This document shows positions 11,075 through 23,296 of a DNA stretch of 64,000 nucleotides, one piece after another. The stretch comes from Spinacia oleracea. Taxonomy: Eukaryota; Streptophyta; Magnoliopsida; Caryophyllales; Amaranthaceae. Each line of letters opens with the position of its first letter. Positions within the stretch are counted from its first letter, which is position 1. Both the position numbers and the translations under genes were made by a program. Below the pieces are notes generated by a model, which made no database searches, had not been told where the DNA came from, and worked only from the letters and a program-made list of their open reading frames with translations. The stretch lies in contig NC_079487.1 of the NCBI RefSeq assembly GCF_020520425.1, positions 87,115,141 to 87,179,140 of the forward strand, given 5' to 3'.

Positions 11075-11589
11075 AATGTATAAACCATATTTTGCCAATC
11101 TACAACTAATCAACTTTAATCAAGTATGTAAATATCAAACATAACCATGCTTATCCAAAAATAATTTCAAGAATCATAACATGTAAATATCAAACATAAA
11201 TCAAACAAACCATCCTTCAACTGCTAATTAGAAACATAACTGTATAAGCAAGATTCTTTAAATTACAGAATCTAAGTTGTTATTTATTATATTTTGTTAG
11301 GAAAAGAAGACATATAATTTGATTTGGATTATTGGTAAATTATTTGGTTTATAAATTCGAGGTCACGGGTTTGATACTTGTACAACACATATTTGTCATT
11401 TTTAAATACATGTGTATGACATAGAACTTTGGAGTGAGATTAGTCAGAGTGCCACATGACATATAGATGTTCTTATCATACGCTTTGTAATATATTAGTA
11501 TAAATCGGCTAAAACTTCTAAATGAAAGCATACCTCTTCTAAATTCAGATCAGTGTGATCATACATGTAACTATGTCATGCACGTACCT

Positions 11590-11803
11590 CATAACATAAT
11601 ATCCCCTTAGGGCTAATCCGAATTCGGGGCGAGTTCTGGGGTGGATAGGTTCCAGTCCCCTCCCAATTGTTTATAAGAAAGTATATATGTGCCACATATA
11701 TCCCTTCTTATTACGCCACGTCTCCACTAATAAGCATATAACAAGGATCGAACACCGAACCTCATGAGTTTAGGTTACACTTTCTACCATCTTAGCTAGC
11801 TAC
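11590..11803 (-). mobile_element. Possible tRNA-derived SINE
   Basis: On the minus strand, TAGCTAAGATGGTAGAAAG looks like an A box and GGTTCGGTGTTCGATCC like a B box of a tRNA-type pol III promoter, about 30 bp apart, followed by about 150 bp of body. No tail or target duplication could be set because a LINE-type insertion abuts the 5' side. Weak call. Confidence 0.35.
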
Positions 11804-11805
11804 GT

Positions 11806-12367
11806 TTTTTTTTTTTGATAAACAAATTAATTCATTGATAAAAAGTCATACGACATCTACATAAATATATAAATCTAACAAATACATAACAATCGAATCA
11901 AATAAAAACTTCTTTTCACCATAGCTACGATCGTAGTATATCAAACATTTTGTATACCCTCTTTTATATCGCTATGATTTACAGCCTTCATTGACGAGGG
12001 GGTCTATAGATCTGTTGTAGCCGTGACAAATATGATTTCCGTCTGATTCGTCTGATTGTAGTCGAAAGATTGACATATTCTTCGATCCCGCATAAATCTT
12101 TACCAAAGAAACAACCTGAACTAAACTAAACACACAAAACATAACTAAAAACAAACCCACCATAGGGGTACTTACTACACCGAAACAATCAAACCCACCA
12201 TAGGGGTACTTATTGAGATCTAACGCAAAAACACAACGGAATTGAAAGAGAAGGGCGGAAATAACCAAATTTCCGAAGAAAATTGGCTATTTCCGCCCTA
12301 AAAAACCCTAATTTTTGTAAACCCTAAAAAGAGAGAGAAAAGAGGGAGAGAGGGGAGAAGCGGCTTC
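11806..12367 (-). mobile_element. Short non-LTR retroelement with 13-bp TSD
   Basis: The poly(T) at 11806-11816 is a poly(A) tail on the minus strand, preceded by a LINE-type 3' end (TTTATCAATGAATTAATTTG). Both sides have the direct repeat TAGCTAGCTACGT (11793-11805, 12368-12380). The minus-strand 5' part starts GAAGCCGCTTCTCCCC and is pyrimidine-rich with two TAGGGTTT-type motifs, like a plant 5' leader. A 98-codon open frame (11972-12268) has hydrophobic segments and resembles nothing I know. AAGTACCCCTATGGTGGGTTTG occurs twice about 40 bp apart on the minus strand. It could be an internally deleted LINE or a LINE-dependent short element. Confidence 0.8.
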
Positions 12368-12502
12368 TAGCTAGCTACGTTGTATGTTATGTTTTTTCAT
12401 ATAAATATAAAATACAATATTTTTAAAATGGTTTCATGTTTACAAAAGGTAAAACCCACTAAGAGTAAAACCCGTAGCACCACCCGAGCCACACACTAGT
12501 TA

Positions 12503-12535
12503 CTAGGTTAGTTCCCGTGCAATGCACGAATGTCA
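12503..12535 (-). mobile_element. Helitron-like 3' terminus
   Basis: On the minus strand a hairpin CGTGCATTGCACG is followed by GGAACTAACCTAG and then T, the hairpin plus CTRR-T pattern of Helitron 3' ends. I could not find the matching TC 5' end to the right, so this is one terminus only. Confidence 0.4.
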
Positions 12536-12560
12536 CTAAATATTTAGTTTATTTTATCTA

Positions 12561-12839
12561 GGATAAATTGTATTTTACCATCTAAAAAAATCGAAAAATT
12601 GTTTTTTACCACCTAAAAATTAAAACTTGTATTTTACCGCCTAAAAAAAAAATTAAAACTTGTTTTTTACCACCTAAAATTGAAAAAAATAGATGAAACC
12701 GTTATATGAAGTTTCGTCTTTTTTGCCGTTTTTCAGATGGTAAAAATACAATTTTAATTTTTTTTAGGCGGTAAAATACAAGTTTTAGTTTTTTAGGTGG
12801 TAAAAAAATAAATTTCGATTTTTTAAAAACAATTTGTCC
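12561..12839. mobile_element. Foldback MITE (Mutator-type TSD)
   Basis: Almost entirely two inverted arms: left GGATAAATTGTATTTTACCATC... and right, reversed, GGACAAATTGTTTTTA..., each with ACCACCTAAAA and TTTTACCGCCTAAAA. Flanks TTTTATCTA (12552-12560) and TTTTATTTA (12840-12848) match at 8 of 9 positions. Sub-terminal motifs recur in the larger element at 43991-46237. Confidence 0.7.
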
Positions 12840-13696
12840 TTTTATTTATTTTGGTTTTTTCTCCCCAATGAAGTAGAACAAATCAAGTTTTGTCATTTGT
12901 AATTGGAATTATAACAAAAGAAAAACAGAATTAAGCAAGTAGTACAAAATTATTATATACGAAGTATGCAAGTTTATATTCCTCATTTTATCTGCGAACA
13001 CAAAATTTGGCACATATTGCGGTTCAAGGTATCTTATTTTGCAGATCCGAAGTTAACCAAATTTCGAGTTTTCAAGTAGTTTTGCACAACTACTTTTTCT
13101 TTAATTTTTTTTAACACTTGCTTGACCTCAAATGCAATAAAATATTACCCACAATCTCTCACGTTTTCCGGCACAATAAAAGCTATTAGAGATAAAATAA
13201 TGAAATTGGGCCAAATCCATAATGAAATTTAGATTCCCAAACGTGCCATTAAGATTATCATAAAATCTGTAAACAAGAGTACATTAATTATAAAAATACT
13301 TAAGAGCAACGTGTCACAAACTTGAAATCTACTATGTTCTGTTTTTTCCCCTTTATGTATCCACTTTTTAAAAATAGGTGTATTTTGTTATATCTAATTC
13401 TACTTTTATTAATTACTTTATTACGTTTTCCTTACTTTTTCCATCTTTTTCTTACAACCACTCACCACTTCTCAAAACAAGAGTCTATGGTAAATGAGAA
13501 GAAATAAAAGAGAAAAACAGATAGAGTAACAATAATCAATAACAATAATCAATAACAAAGAATCACCTCTCACAAATTAAATGAGTATAAAACAGTGTGA
13601 TAAAAGGATCTCTATGTTGTAGCAAGGCTGGAAAGTAATAATCCGGAAGAAGGTAGCATTATCTATGTTGAACACCGATGGAGCAACATGAGACAT
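12840..13696. other. Intergenic, no gene seen
   Basis: AT-rich. The segment at about 13320-13480 resembles one end of a Stowaway-like repeat (compare the one-sided copy at about 32545), but no partner end is seen. Confidence 0.5.
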
Positions 13697-14382
13697 TCAC
13701 AACATATTGCTAGTGGTGCTGGTTATAGATTCAGAGGTTTTGATCATGTTGTTGAGCTCAGCTGTGACTTCAACCATGGTTGGCCTACCATCTTTTGTAA
13801 TTTTGGTGCATCTGAGTGCAAGATTCAGAGATGCCCTCACTTGAGAATCCACAACACCAATTTTAGAGATTGCAGGATCAAGAATCTCAATAATGTCCTC
13901 CTTTTTTAATTCTTTGGTTACCCAATCAATTAATGGAAGAGTAGCAAGCTTTCCTGTCAAGAGTACAAGGAAAAGCACACCAAATGAATACACGTCTGTA
14001 CACTCTGCCACTTTCCTATGTTGATGATATTCAGGTGCCATAAAATCCCTAGCCCCTATTATAAAATCTTCAACCACAAATTCTTCACCATTGGGAATCA
14101 AAACCGGAGAGAAGTTGGATAATTTGGCAGTGTTGTCCTTTTCCAAGAAAACATTATCAGGTTCCAAGCATCTGTTGATGATGATGGTCCCTCAATCATC
14201 CTTTTTTGCAACTTTATCAAAACAGCTTTCCCCTCCCATGAACCTTGGTGACAAAAGAAATAACGGATAGGATTTGTTCTACCACGAAACAAGAATATGC
14301 TTTCTTCAAGTATCCATGCTCCATTCTTTACAAAGTTTTCTTCACTTCCACGGAAAGTCTTGTATTTGCTTCTTTTCTACAT
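13697..14382 (-). pseudogene. Second ZRK/ZED1-like pseudokinase gene, deleted and broken
   Basis: A paralogue of the gene at 9106-10145 in the same orientation. The start ATG (14380-14382) is followed at once by TAG where the first copy has CAG. The frame then reads KRSKYKTFRGSEENFVKNGA, ILEESIFLFRGRTNPIRYFF, SWEGKAVLIKLQK. The rest of the N-lobe through helix C and up to the catalytic loop is missing; the sequence jumps, in another frame, to IIINRCLEPDNVFLEKDNTAKLSNF and carries on through FMAPEY, DVYSFGVLFLVLLTGK, RPTMVEVTAELNNM to a normal stop. HRD is NRC here, matching HRC in the other copy. Two lesions at least: a nonsense codon and a frame-changing internal deletion of roughly 300 bp by comparison with copy 1. 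Confidence 0.85.
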
Positions 14383-15850
14383 TAAATAAATAAATTAAAC
14401 TGTATTTATGTTACTTTTATGAATAAGAGTATAAATTAAACTCGAGAAGAACAAGTTGTGGAGTTTTTTTATTTTTGCAAGCAAATTAACAATGTTTTGT
14501 ATACACAAGAATAATAGTTTGATACCATTTCATACTCGTGTGGTTTGTTTCTGCTCCAGTAACATACTCGTCTTATCTTCTTTTTGATGCAAATTAAGCA
14601 ACATGTTCGGAGTTCCCTTGAGTCTTAACCCTTGCTGATCGAAGTACCTTTTCTCACAAACCCATGACTTGAACTGCTTACTCAAACTAGAATCGTGGAG
14701 TCTGAAATAGAATGTTTGATATAGTAGTTACAACTTACAAGTGAAGTTATTCAAGTGGAAATATTTGATGAGGAACTTGTCCCTTGTCAACCATCAAGTA
14801 ATAAAACAGAATAATAACCATACCAAATCGAAAATAACAAGAGTACCTTCCAAATGATGCCCTTCTGCAAAAGTAAAAGCAAGGCCCAATTCATTAGCAT
14901 ATGTGTAATTTTTATGGAAACATGACATCAATTACTCTTACTTAACTCAATTTCTTCAACGAAAATAGTGGCGAAAAGTCCACATTTGACTTAGAGTCAA
15001 CTGTCAACTATCTTTGCATCACAAGTCCACGTTCAAGACAAGCATAGAAGGGAATAAGGGGTGACAAAAGAAATAAAAGGGTTCCTCTGTATGAGAAAAG
15101 GATGTCAAATGACAAAAACATCCAAGGTCTGAAATCTCAAGTCTGAATTATTAGTTCGGGAGGAAATTTCAAAACACCTACGGTATCTATACCATTATTG
15201 TTTTTTTTAAACGTCGTACAGTTAATAAAAGAGGATAGAAAATGAAAAATAAAAAATATCTTTTTATGAAAATTTTACACGAGGGAGTGATATGTATTAT
15301 AGTATACTCTAGTTCGTTGTTGACTGCAATTTAACACAGGAAACATATTCAATAATTAAAAAGATAAAAAAGTTGTACGTATGGCAGCTTGGTGGCAGAG
15401 AGCATGAAAATAAGTGTAAGGTGCCCCAGGGAATTTGGGTGTTTTAATCCCTTTATTGCAGTTTAAATCTCTAGTGACATCTATGTGTTTTGACAAGAAA
15501 TGATACAACGTTATTACAAACATACACTTAAAAATGACACAAAAGAATATCTCAACTTCTGAATTACCATTCGGATTTCCAACCGTAAATCGCATCATTA
15601 AGCTCTTATACAATTTATGTGTGTGTGTGTCTATATAGTTAAATTAGATCATAAACAAAGCTCCAGAACTTCTAAATTACAAATACATCAACTGATACTT
15701 TTCACCTATGAACATTACAATTTATCCCAAGCCCGTCCGTTTCTTGATTAACCTATAAACAGATTTGTAATATCATCTGCGTCTATTTTCACAGACAGTG
15801 AGGCTAGTCAGACATTAGAGGAGCAGACCGATAACTTCTTTTATTTTTTT
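14383..15850. other. Intergenic, includes 3' UTR of the PP2C gene
   Basis: No coding or repeat structure convinced me. The right part (about 15600-15850) should hold the PP2C 3' UTR and polyadenylation site (minus strand). Confidence 0.45.
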
Positions 15851-18800
15851 TTAGTGAGAACCACCCTTGGAAGAATCACTGTGTTTTCCAGGGAGCTGAT
15901 TTGAGGAATCACCAGAGTGCCTTTTCGAGGTATCAGCCTGAATTCCCGACACTCGCTTTGAGGAATCACTATGACCACAATTTTCTAGGAACCTAACCAC
16001 TACACAGGTGATGTTATCTGCACTACCTCGCTGATAAGCTTCTTTCATGAGCTTCTTTGATGCTTCTTCCGAATCCTGAATGGGTTTCACCATATCAACC
16101 GCCTCCTGCAATTATTTGTTCAAGAAAATAAATCTAGGTTAAGAGAGTCCAAATTATTGATTGTGGTCTGTAACCAGGAATGATCATAGACATGGCAAAC
16201 CTCGTTAGTGACGACATCCCACAACCCATCACTTGCAAGAATAAGGAACTCAAGAGAACTGTCAACTTTTTCTTCCTGGTAAAACAACAATACACATTAG
16301 AACTTAATCCAGAAATTTTAGCCTAATTATTTAATTGTGGAAAAAAAACACCCCAAGATTTCTAGGCACCGTGCATGAAAACGCGAAAACAGCACCATTT
16401 GCCTGCACACACACATCATATATATGTGTGCTGTTTACAAGCTCATAGAGTACCTACCGGCACAAGATATACCCGAACAAAATTGAGAAATAACAAAATA
16501 AAGAAATGAGACATTTACATAAATCCACACATGTTTAAATCCACACATGCCAGCATCAACAGAAATTGCATGTGGTTACTTATTTTATGTTGCTTTGAGA
16601 ACAAATAGAACTTTTGATTTAGAGGTAATACATTTGTATGAGCATACAATAAAAAGCAACCAACTTCCTCTTCAAAAAAAATTTAGAAACAGGAATGTTG
16701 ATGACCAGGAAATATGATGAGACGGAAGATTTTGGTTAAGAGAAATAGTTAGATAGGGCCCCTTAGGGTGGTAACTGGTAAGAGAAAATCTGAGATACAT
16801 GCACAATAACTCATGTTCTCATTAGATGTGCTTATATCAAAGACATTGTCATAGAAGTTGGAGGGGAGAAATACAGATGACAATGTAGAAAATATCATAT
16901 TTTCCTGCTCTGTTCCATCTGCAGTAAGAATTCAGGCAATTATCCAAACTCGAAATACTCCCTCCTTGCAGGGATAACAGTCACATATGGAGTACCAGTT
17001 TGCTATGTTACTCAGACTCGGGTACTCAAGTCGGACAGACAGACACATATACGTGTTGAAGTGTCTGACTTTGCTATTTGGTGATTTTAATCATGTATTG
17101 GTCCAAAATGAAGTGTCAAAGCGTCCATACCCTTGTCCGAGTGTTGAGGATTCAAACACGAGTACTTGGCATTAAATAAAGAGTCCCAGTACCATACCTA
17201 ATTTACCTATTGTAGCTGCCTGAATTTTATTTTATTCCAAAGTAGTAATGGTTTATAATTTGGTGTCCCACAATGCCCTTTGTGGAAAAGGTCCAAAAAT
17301 AAGCAAAGATTTTTCTAGTAAAATCACATCATGTAGTCAATATTTTACTGCGTTGTGACAAGGTGGCGACTATTTCCATATAGAGAGACATAGCATGGTA
17401 CATTCAATACATTATACATGACAGGAAATGATATTGTACTATCTTATAGCAAGAATTATATGTTGGAGACAGTTAATAATAATCTAACCCATGAAATTCT
17501 TCACCAGACCTTAATCTCAGGGTCAGCAACCACATACTGCTTCAAGAGTTTGTCACCAAAAGCACGAGAAACAGCAAGAACACCCCCAACTCTCCAAGTT
17601 CCTGTTTATCAAGAGTCAGCCATCCAAAATTAAACAAATTACAGTGGATAGAAGGAGCTAAGATGAAAAGGATTGGGTACTAAAAACCCTTACCAGCCCA
17701 CATAACAAAACCTCCTGCATCTTCAATCCGTTGCCGTTCATCACTTTGGTCTGGCTTGTGATCTCGGGAAACAGCAATTGCTGCAAAAATATGGACAAGA
17801 TGAGTGATCAACAACCCCAAAATTGTCATCAAAAAAGTTTCTGATATTAGCATTCAAACATTACAAAGAAGCTGCAAATATTTTTCACACGGAGTAAAAG
17901 AAACCCATTTTACTCTCCCAGTCAACGAAAACAAATTGGCTAAGAAAGTGGTATTCCGAAAAGGATAATCTCACTCTAACCTCAAAAAAAGGCCTTTAAA
18001 ACATAGAACAAACCCTTCCATTTATTGACCAAAATAAAGCCATAATAACTCGAGGTAATTACTCGGAAACAAAAAATCACAACATCACACATTGGAGGGT
18101 TTATTTGACAGTTAAATCAATTCCAATAAAAAGAATTATAAGCATAGGAGGAAAAAGAATAGAGTGAAACCACTAGTTGTTAATCTGCACTATTATTTGT
18201 AATCACACCCAAGCAAGAAAAGACTCTACAAACAATTCTTTTTTCTATAATCAACATTGAAGATGTTATGTAAAATCAATTTTTAGATAACAATGTGTTT
18301 TGGTAACAATAAGGGACAGTCCTAACTTGTTTGTATTTGTTCTCTGGTGCAATGTATAAAAAGGCTCAAGGCGCAACAAGGCGATTTGGAGTTCCCAGCG
18401 CCTTAGGCGCGCCTCGGTGCGCCTCATTGAAGTGAGGCGCCCTAATAAAAAGTGAAAAAAAAAGTGAAAAAATGGTATGTCTCTTGGTAGGTGCTTGCGC
18501 CTTTTTGCGCCTCAAAGTGCGCCTTTGTGCGCCTTTTTGCGCCTTGGTGCGCCTTTTTGCGCCTCATTGAAGTCGCCTCGCCTAGACAATAAAAGGCGCT
18601 GGCTCCAATCGCCTTGCGCCTCAGAGCCTAGGCGCGCCTTTTTATACACTGCTCTGGTGATTAATATATTTCTCTCTTACTTCTCAAAAAAAAAACAATA
18701 AGGGACAGAGGAGGGAGAGATGTGGGCTAGAAATTCCTTTCCAACATTGCATTGCTCCATTTTCATTCGCGTCCCTTTCCCAATTTTATGTCCAAATTCA

Positions 18801-21800
18801 TAAAAATGGATCCCTTGCTCTCTCTACTCTCCCTAACCCTCATCCAGACACACTGCAACCTAATTTCTAATGGTGGTTTATAAGCTGTATATGCCACTGA
18901 AAGCCTAATATCCCATAAATAGTAACTATGGTGAAACATGTTTATTGAGCACTTGCCTTCACCACCCCGGCAAATAACAGCCCTAGAATCACCCACATTA
19001 GCCACCAACAAACGATCACCAACAAGGATAGCAGTGGATGCAGTTGATCCTGCGTCTCTGTTCTGGGAGTTCTCAGATTTTAAAAATTCTGAATCTGTAT
19101 GGCTGTAAGCATCAGCTGCAATTATAAACAGAATAAGAAAGAAGATTTTCAGTGATAAGTGATTCAGCTTTCTTAGAGCACTGACAAGACAACGTGCAGA
19201 ACTCTGAAAATACAAACCTATAGCTGATTTGGTATCAGCAATGAACTTTGGGTGCTTAATCAGATTGCTGAAAAGATGGTGTTTAACATATTCAGCAGCT
19301 CGAGCCCCACCATGTCCTGCAAAATTGAGTTAGCCTCAATTAGATCAAAGAACCAACATTGTGAATGGGCATAGAAACAAAACCCTTCCAAATCCCAAGC
19401 TCCTTGGTTTTATTCTTCCAACCAAAATGTCCAACGAAATTCACTCCTGTTCCCATTCAAGTCTCACTTCCATTTTATAAAACCTGCTAAGATCCAAACT
19501 AAAGATGATTTAAACGGTTGTCATATCATGTTTGCACCTCGCAACTATCCATTACTATGCAAGCAGTATTTACTCTGTAGAAGTACCAAAAGGGAGTGAT
19601 ACAAAGATAGAAGTCATGGAACTATTGGATAAGTATATACTTGAACATATTTGAGAGAATCATATCCAATTGAATTCTCAAGAACAAAATAAATTGTAAT
19701 TGAGCATAATTGAGGTCAGTTCACAGCGGAATCTTTACTTATAAATACCCCACACTTTCAAAAGGATTTTGGATTTTTTATAATTATCAAGGATAAACAA
19801 TCAACAAGACAAATTCACAGAAAAAGTCAGGCGGAGGCATGAGGCCATATCTGGTGTTGCTTCAAATATAAGAGAATGAAAAATTTATTTACAGATGGTG
19901 TTGCTTCAAGAACTCAATTAATACTTTCCATTGTACACAATTCACAGAAGCAATGGTCAGGCCCAACGATGAACGAAATTCCATCCCCACCTATTTCTTC
20001 CCATTCTTTATCTACAGAAGGTTACACACAAATTAAGGAAAGGGGGAAAGGGTAGAGATGGATGATCGTGAAAAAGGAAGAAAGAGAACATTATTAAAGT
20101 AAGGGCAAGAAAGTCATTTTAGGTGTCAAAATTTTCCATAACTAGAAAGGAACTATGGATATGAAATTCCAAAATAATTCCTTCAACAACAAAAAAAAAA
20201 AATGAAATTCCAAAAGAGGTATATGATGCAATAGAAAAAGAACAGAGGAAGTATTACACAGACTTTGTGAGATCTTTAACACTAAATCAGAAACACTGTG
20301 ACGACTATATATGATAAAACCAGCATCGCAAAGCACAGGACAGAAGTCAGGAAGGACAATATACCATCAAAAACACCGAACAGGCCAACTATCTCTCCAT
20401 CAACTCCGTCAATTCTAGTCTCGTAAAAATCTTCCATTGATGACCTTTTTCCAGCAGAGCTTGCATATCCATAGCTAAACTTGCCATTTTGGCTGTTCAC
20501 ATACATATTACTATCACAATTAGTATACTGAATGTTTTGAATATCCACACCAATATAACAAATTAACAATCTTGGTTAACTGTTTTCAGATTCCTCTTCA
20601 AACATAAGAACTCATTAGGAATTAATAATTCTAGTTCAGCTAGCTTGGCAAATTCAAGTTTCAACAATGTTTATGCCCTCAAGGAGAATGATACATTGAT
20701 TATCAAATTCCTGAGTGAAACGCATCATGGTACGCTGTACAACTAAAAAAATCTGTTATTATTAAATTTCTGGTTCCACGACTACTTCCACCCCTAATTG
20801 TTACTCCATGCATATAGAATCCATCTCTTAAACTTTAATTTTCAGTTGCGCGTGACATAATATTGAGCTGCATAGTGATTGAGAAAATACTATAAAAAGA
20901 GAGGGATAAGGAAGAGTAGATAGTTATGTGAGACATGCTCAAAAATGGGTTTGAGATGAAAATTTTAACAAAATTAACAACTAAGTCAGACCTCAGGCCA
21001 ACCGCCCACATATCCAAATGCCTTTAAATCTGAAATCTGAAATGCATCTCACATACAGCAAATCACAGCTCGTGTCCAACGTACAGGACTTTGTCCTGTA
21101 ACAAAGTTTTTTGAGACAAGGTGTATCAGACTGAGATACTCAAACACCTATGCTCCCATACCTGACACTTGAACCCTTGTCTATGTATCTCGTGCGACGT
21201 TGATGAGAGTGTTGACCTATGAGAAGTTTCTACAAGATATTGAAAACTGCACTTTCTCTTCTCAACAAAGGCCACCCTTTTCCGCTTTTATATCATTTTT
21301 AATGGCGTTGGCATTTTCTTTATCAATATACACTTACAACTCTGGGGCACCTTAATCATTGATAAGCAAGTCTTATTCATTAAAGTGAAGTCCTTATCTT
21401 AGGTTACAATTCTTCAAGTAACTTCAATCAGGATAATAGACATAACATGACAATATCTCTTCTCATGCTTATTTCCCCCATGGTCGACGGCACACACCCC
21501 TTCGCCTCGATTTGTCATGATAAAATAATGTGTTAAGCTTGATTGTTAAGAACACTAGCTCATTGGATAAGCATCGTACTCAGTCTCATGTTTGCAGAAG
21601 TGAGGTAATCTTAGGTAACAAAAAGGTCCAGCAGGGATTTAGCTTGGACAAAGATCAGATGTAACTCTAAGGGCCAATTTGTAGTGTTAGGATTATTTTT
21701 AAGGTAAACTGGCTGCAATTATCATTCCAGTGCACCATGCAGGTGTTTTTTTTAGGCCGACAGAAAGTGATAAGATGCAAGAAGGAACAAATTGAGTTCT

Positions 21801-23296
21801 AGCTGAAGTGATAATTCTCTACACTCTCCAGAAAATGACAACCAACAATGTAGTCATCCATAGAGTATGTTCAGCTTCTATTAAAATGTAGGAAGAAGCT
21901 AAAAGACTTATGGTCATGGACATGCAGTCAGGACATCTAGTCCTTCGAGTTGTCATTTTTTCAGGTTCTTCTTACTCTAATAAAAAGAAAACTATAATAA
22001 CGTAGAAAACAAAAACAAAGTCCATGACACATCATCACTACCCAACAGAGCTTAGTGTAATGTAAGAAATCGGTTGCATTTTAACTCTCTCTTTCCTTCC
22101 CCTCCTTATGCTTATGGAGAGCCATACTTCTCAATGGTATATGATTACAAAAGAACCACTGGCAGGCTGGTAGCTTAAAAGTTTATTTATCTTATGAACT
22201 TGAGCAAAACAGAATTCTGTATTAGCAAGTGCAGAATTGACTCACTTCACACAAGAAGCGATAATATCCTAGATAACACACACTCGCGTTTATTACCCCA
22301 TAACGTGCACCTTCACGCCTAGGACACACAAACTCTCTCACACCGCAATGAATCGACATTAGTGAGACAGGCACTTTAGGGAGTAGCATTATAATAAGCT
22401 GTTTGTAGCTTGAAGAAGAAGATAGTTAGTTATTTAGGGTAGAATCTCCATAAATAAAGCAAATCAGAATGAGGGAAGGCATGCTGAATGTTATTGAGAG
22501 TTATTGTTAGTTTATTTTACATTTAAGGAGAGAACAAGCCTCTCAAATGATTGTAACTATCATCTATTATCGCGGTTTTCCAGATAATAATCAATCAAAC
22601 TTCATCTTATTCCCTTAATCTTCAAAAAGATCTTGCACACACCCGGTGCACAAAAAATTTGCTGTACATATTGTTAACTTTTTAAAGTGTTATGATTAAC
22701 TTTTATATTATAAAAAAAAGTTAATGGATAAACATTTTAAATGGTGATCTTTATACATTATTAATGATTTTTAAGGGATAATTTTATTAAAATGAAAAAT
22801 TCTATCACTAAAAAATAGATAACTTTTAAGCATTTTGAGACAACTTTTACTCTGATGTACAATATTTATTGTACACCACCTTTAAATAAGAATTTGAGTT
22901 AGTCTTCTCATTCTATCTCTTAATTGTCTCGAAAGTTATGCTAATAGCACACGCTCACACACAAACAAATTCCTCTTTCTCAATAACATCCCATGATCAA
23001 AACCATCGAAACAATCAGCACGGCATCAACACCTAAAGAGTTAACCGAAACTTATGGGGCAAACCATAATAATGATAGGAATTTGACAATCTCAAAAGCA
23101 TAAATAACAATAACTATATAATTACATCCCCCTCAAAAAAAAACATATAATTACATAAAGCTAAATCTCACAGAACTGTTACACGAAACACTGGAAAGAC
23201 CAGAGGAAAAAATCACCTGAGGCCGCCGCCTGTGACAGGTTGTTCCTCGGCATGAATTTGATTGGGGGATTGCAACACTGAATCAAGGTAACCCAT
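15851..23296 (-). CDS. PP2C59: Protein phosphatase 2C (PP2C59/WIN2 type), 8 exons
   Basis: Mg/Mn-dependent Ser/Thr phosphatase, an intact gene. Coding exons in order: 23217-23296, 20365-20492, 19218-19316, 18957-19115, 17694-17780, 17510-17601, 16201-16275, 15851-16105; 975 nt, 324 residues, phases agree at all joints. Starts [19 protein letters not shown], very close to Arabidopsis At4g31750 (PP2C59/WIN2, 311 aa, partner of effector HopW1-1). Metal-site motifs: RSSMED (Asp48), DGHGG (69-73), GSTAS, GDSRAV, ASDGLWD (Asp231), ADN (270-271). The tail after RFLEN is Ser/Lys-rich, with HSDSSK twice, and has no motif I recognise. The exon 18957-19115 ends GAAG followed by GCAAGT, so this intron is GC-AG; the other donors are GT. 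An in-frame upstream ATG at 23401 would add 35 residues with a hydrophobic stretch (see findings). The hAT-type MITE lies in the intron after the GC donor. Confidence 0.95.
18350..18651. mobile_element. hAT-type MITE with 8-bp TSD, in PP2C intron
   Basis: Ends CAATGTATAAAAAGG and, from the other strand, CAGTGTATAAAAAGG (14 of 15 identical). Both flanks carry the perfect 8-bp repeat CTCTGGTG (18342-18349, 18652-18659), the hAT size. The interior is a striking run of GCGCCTT / GGCGC units in both orientations and codes for nothing. Confidence 0.88.
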
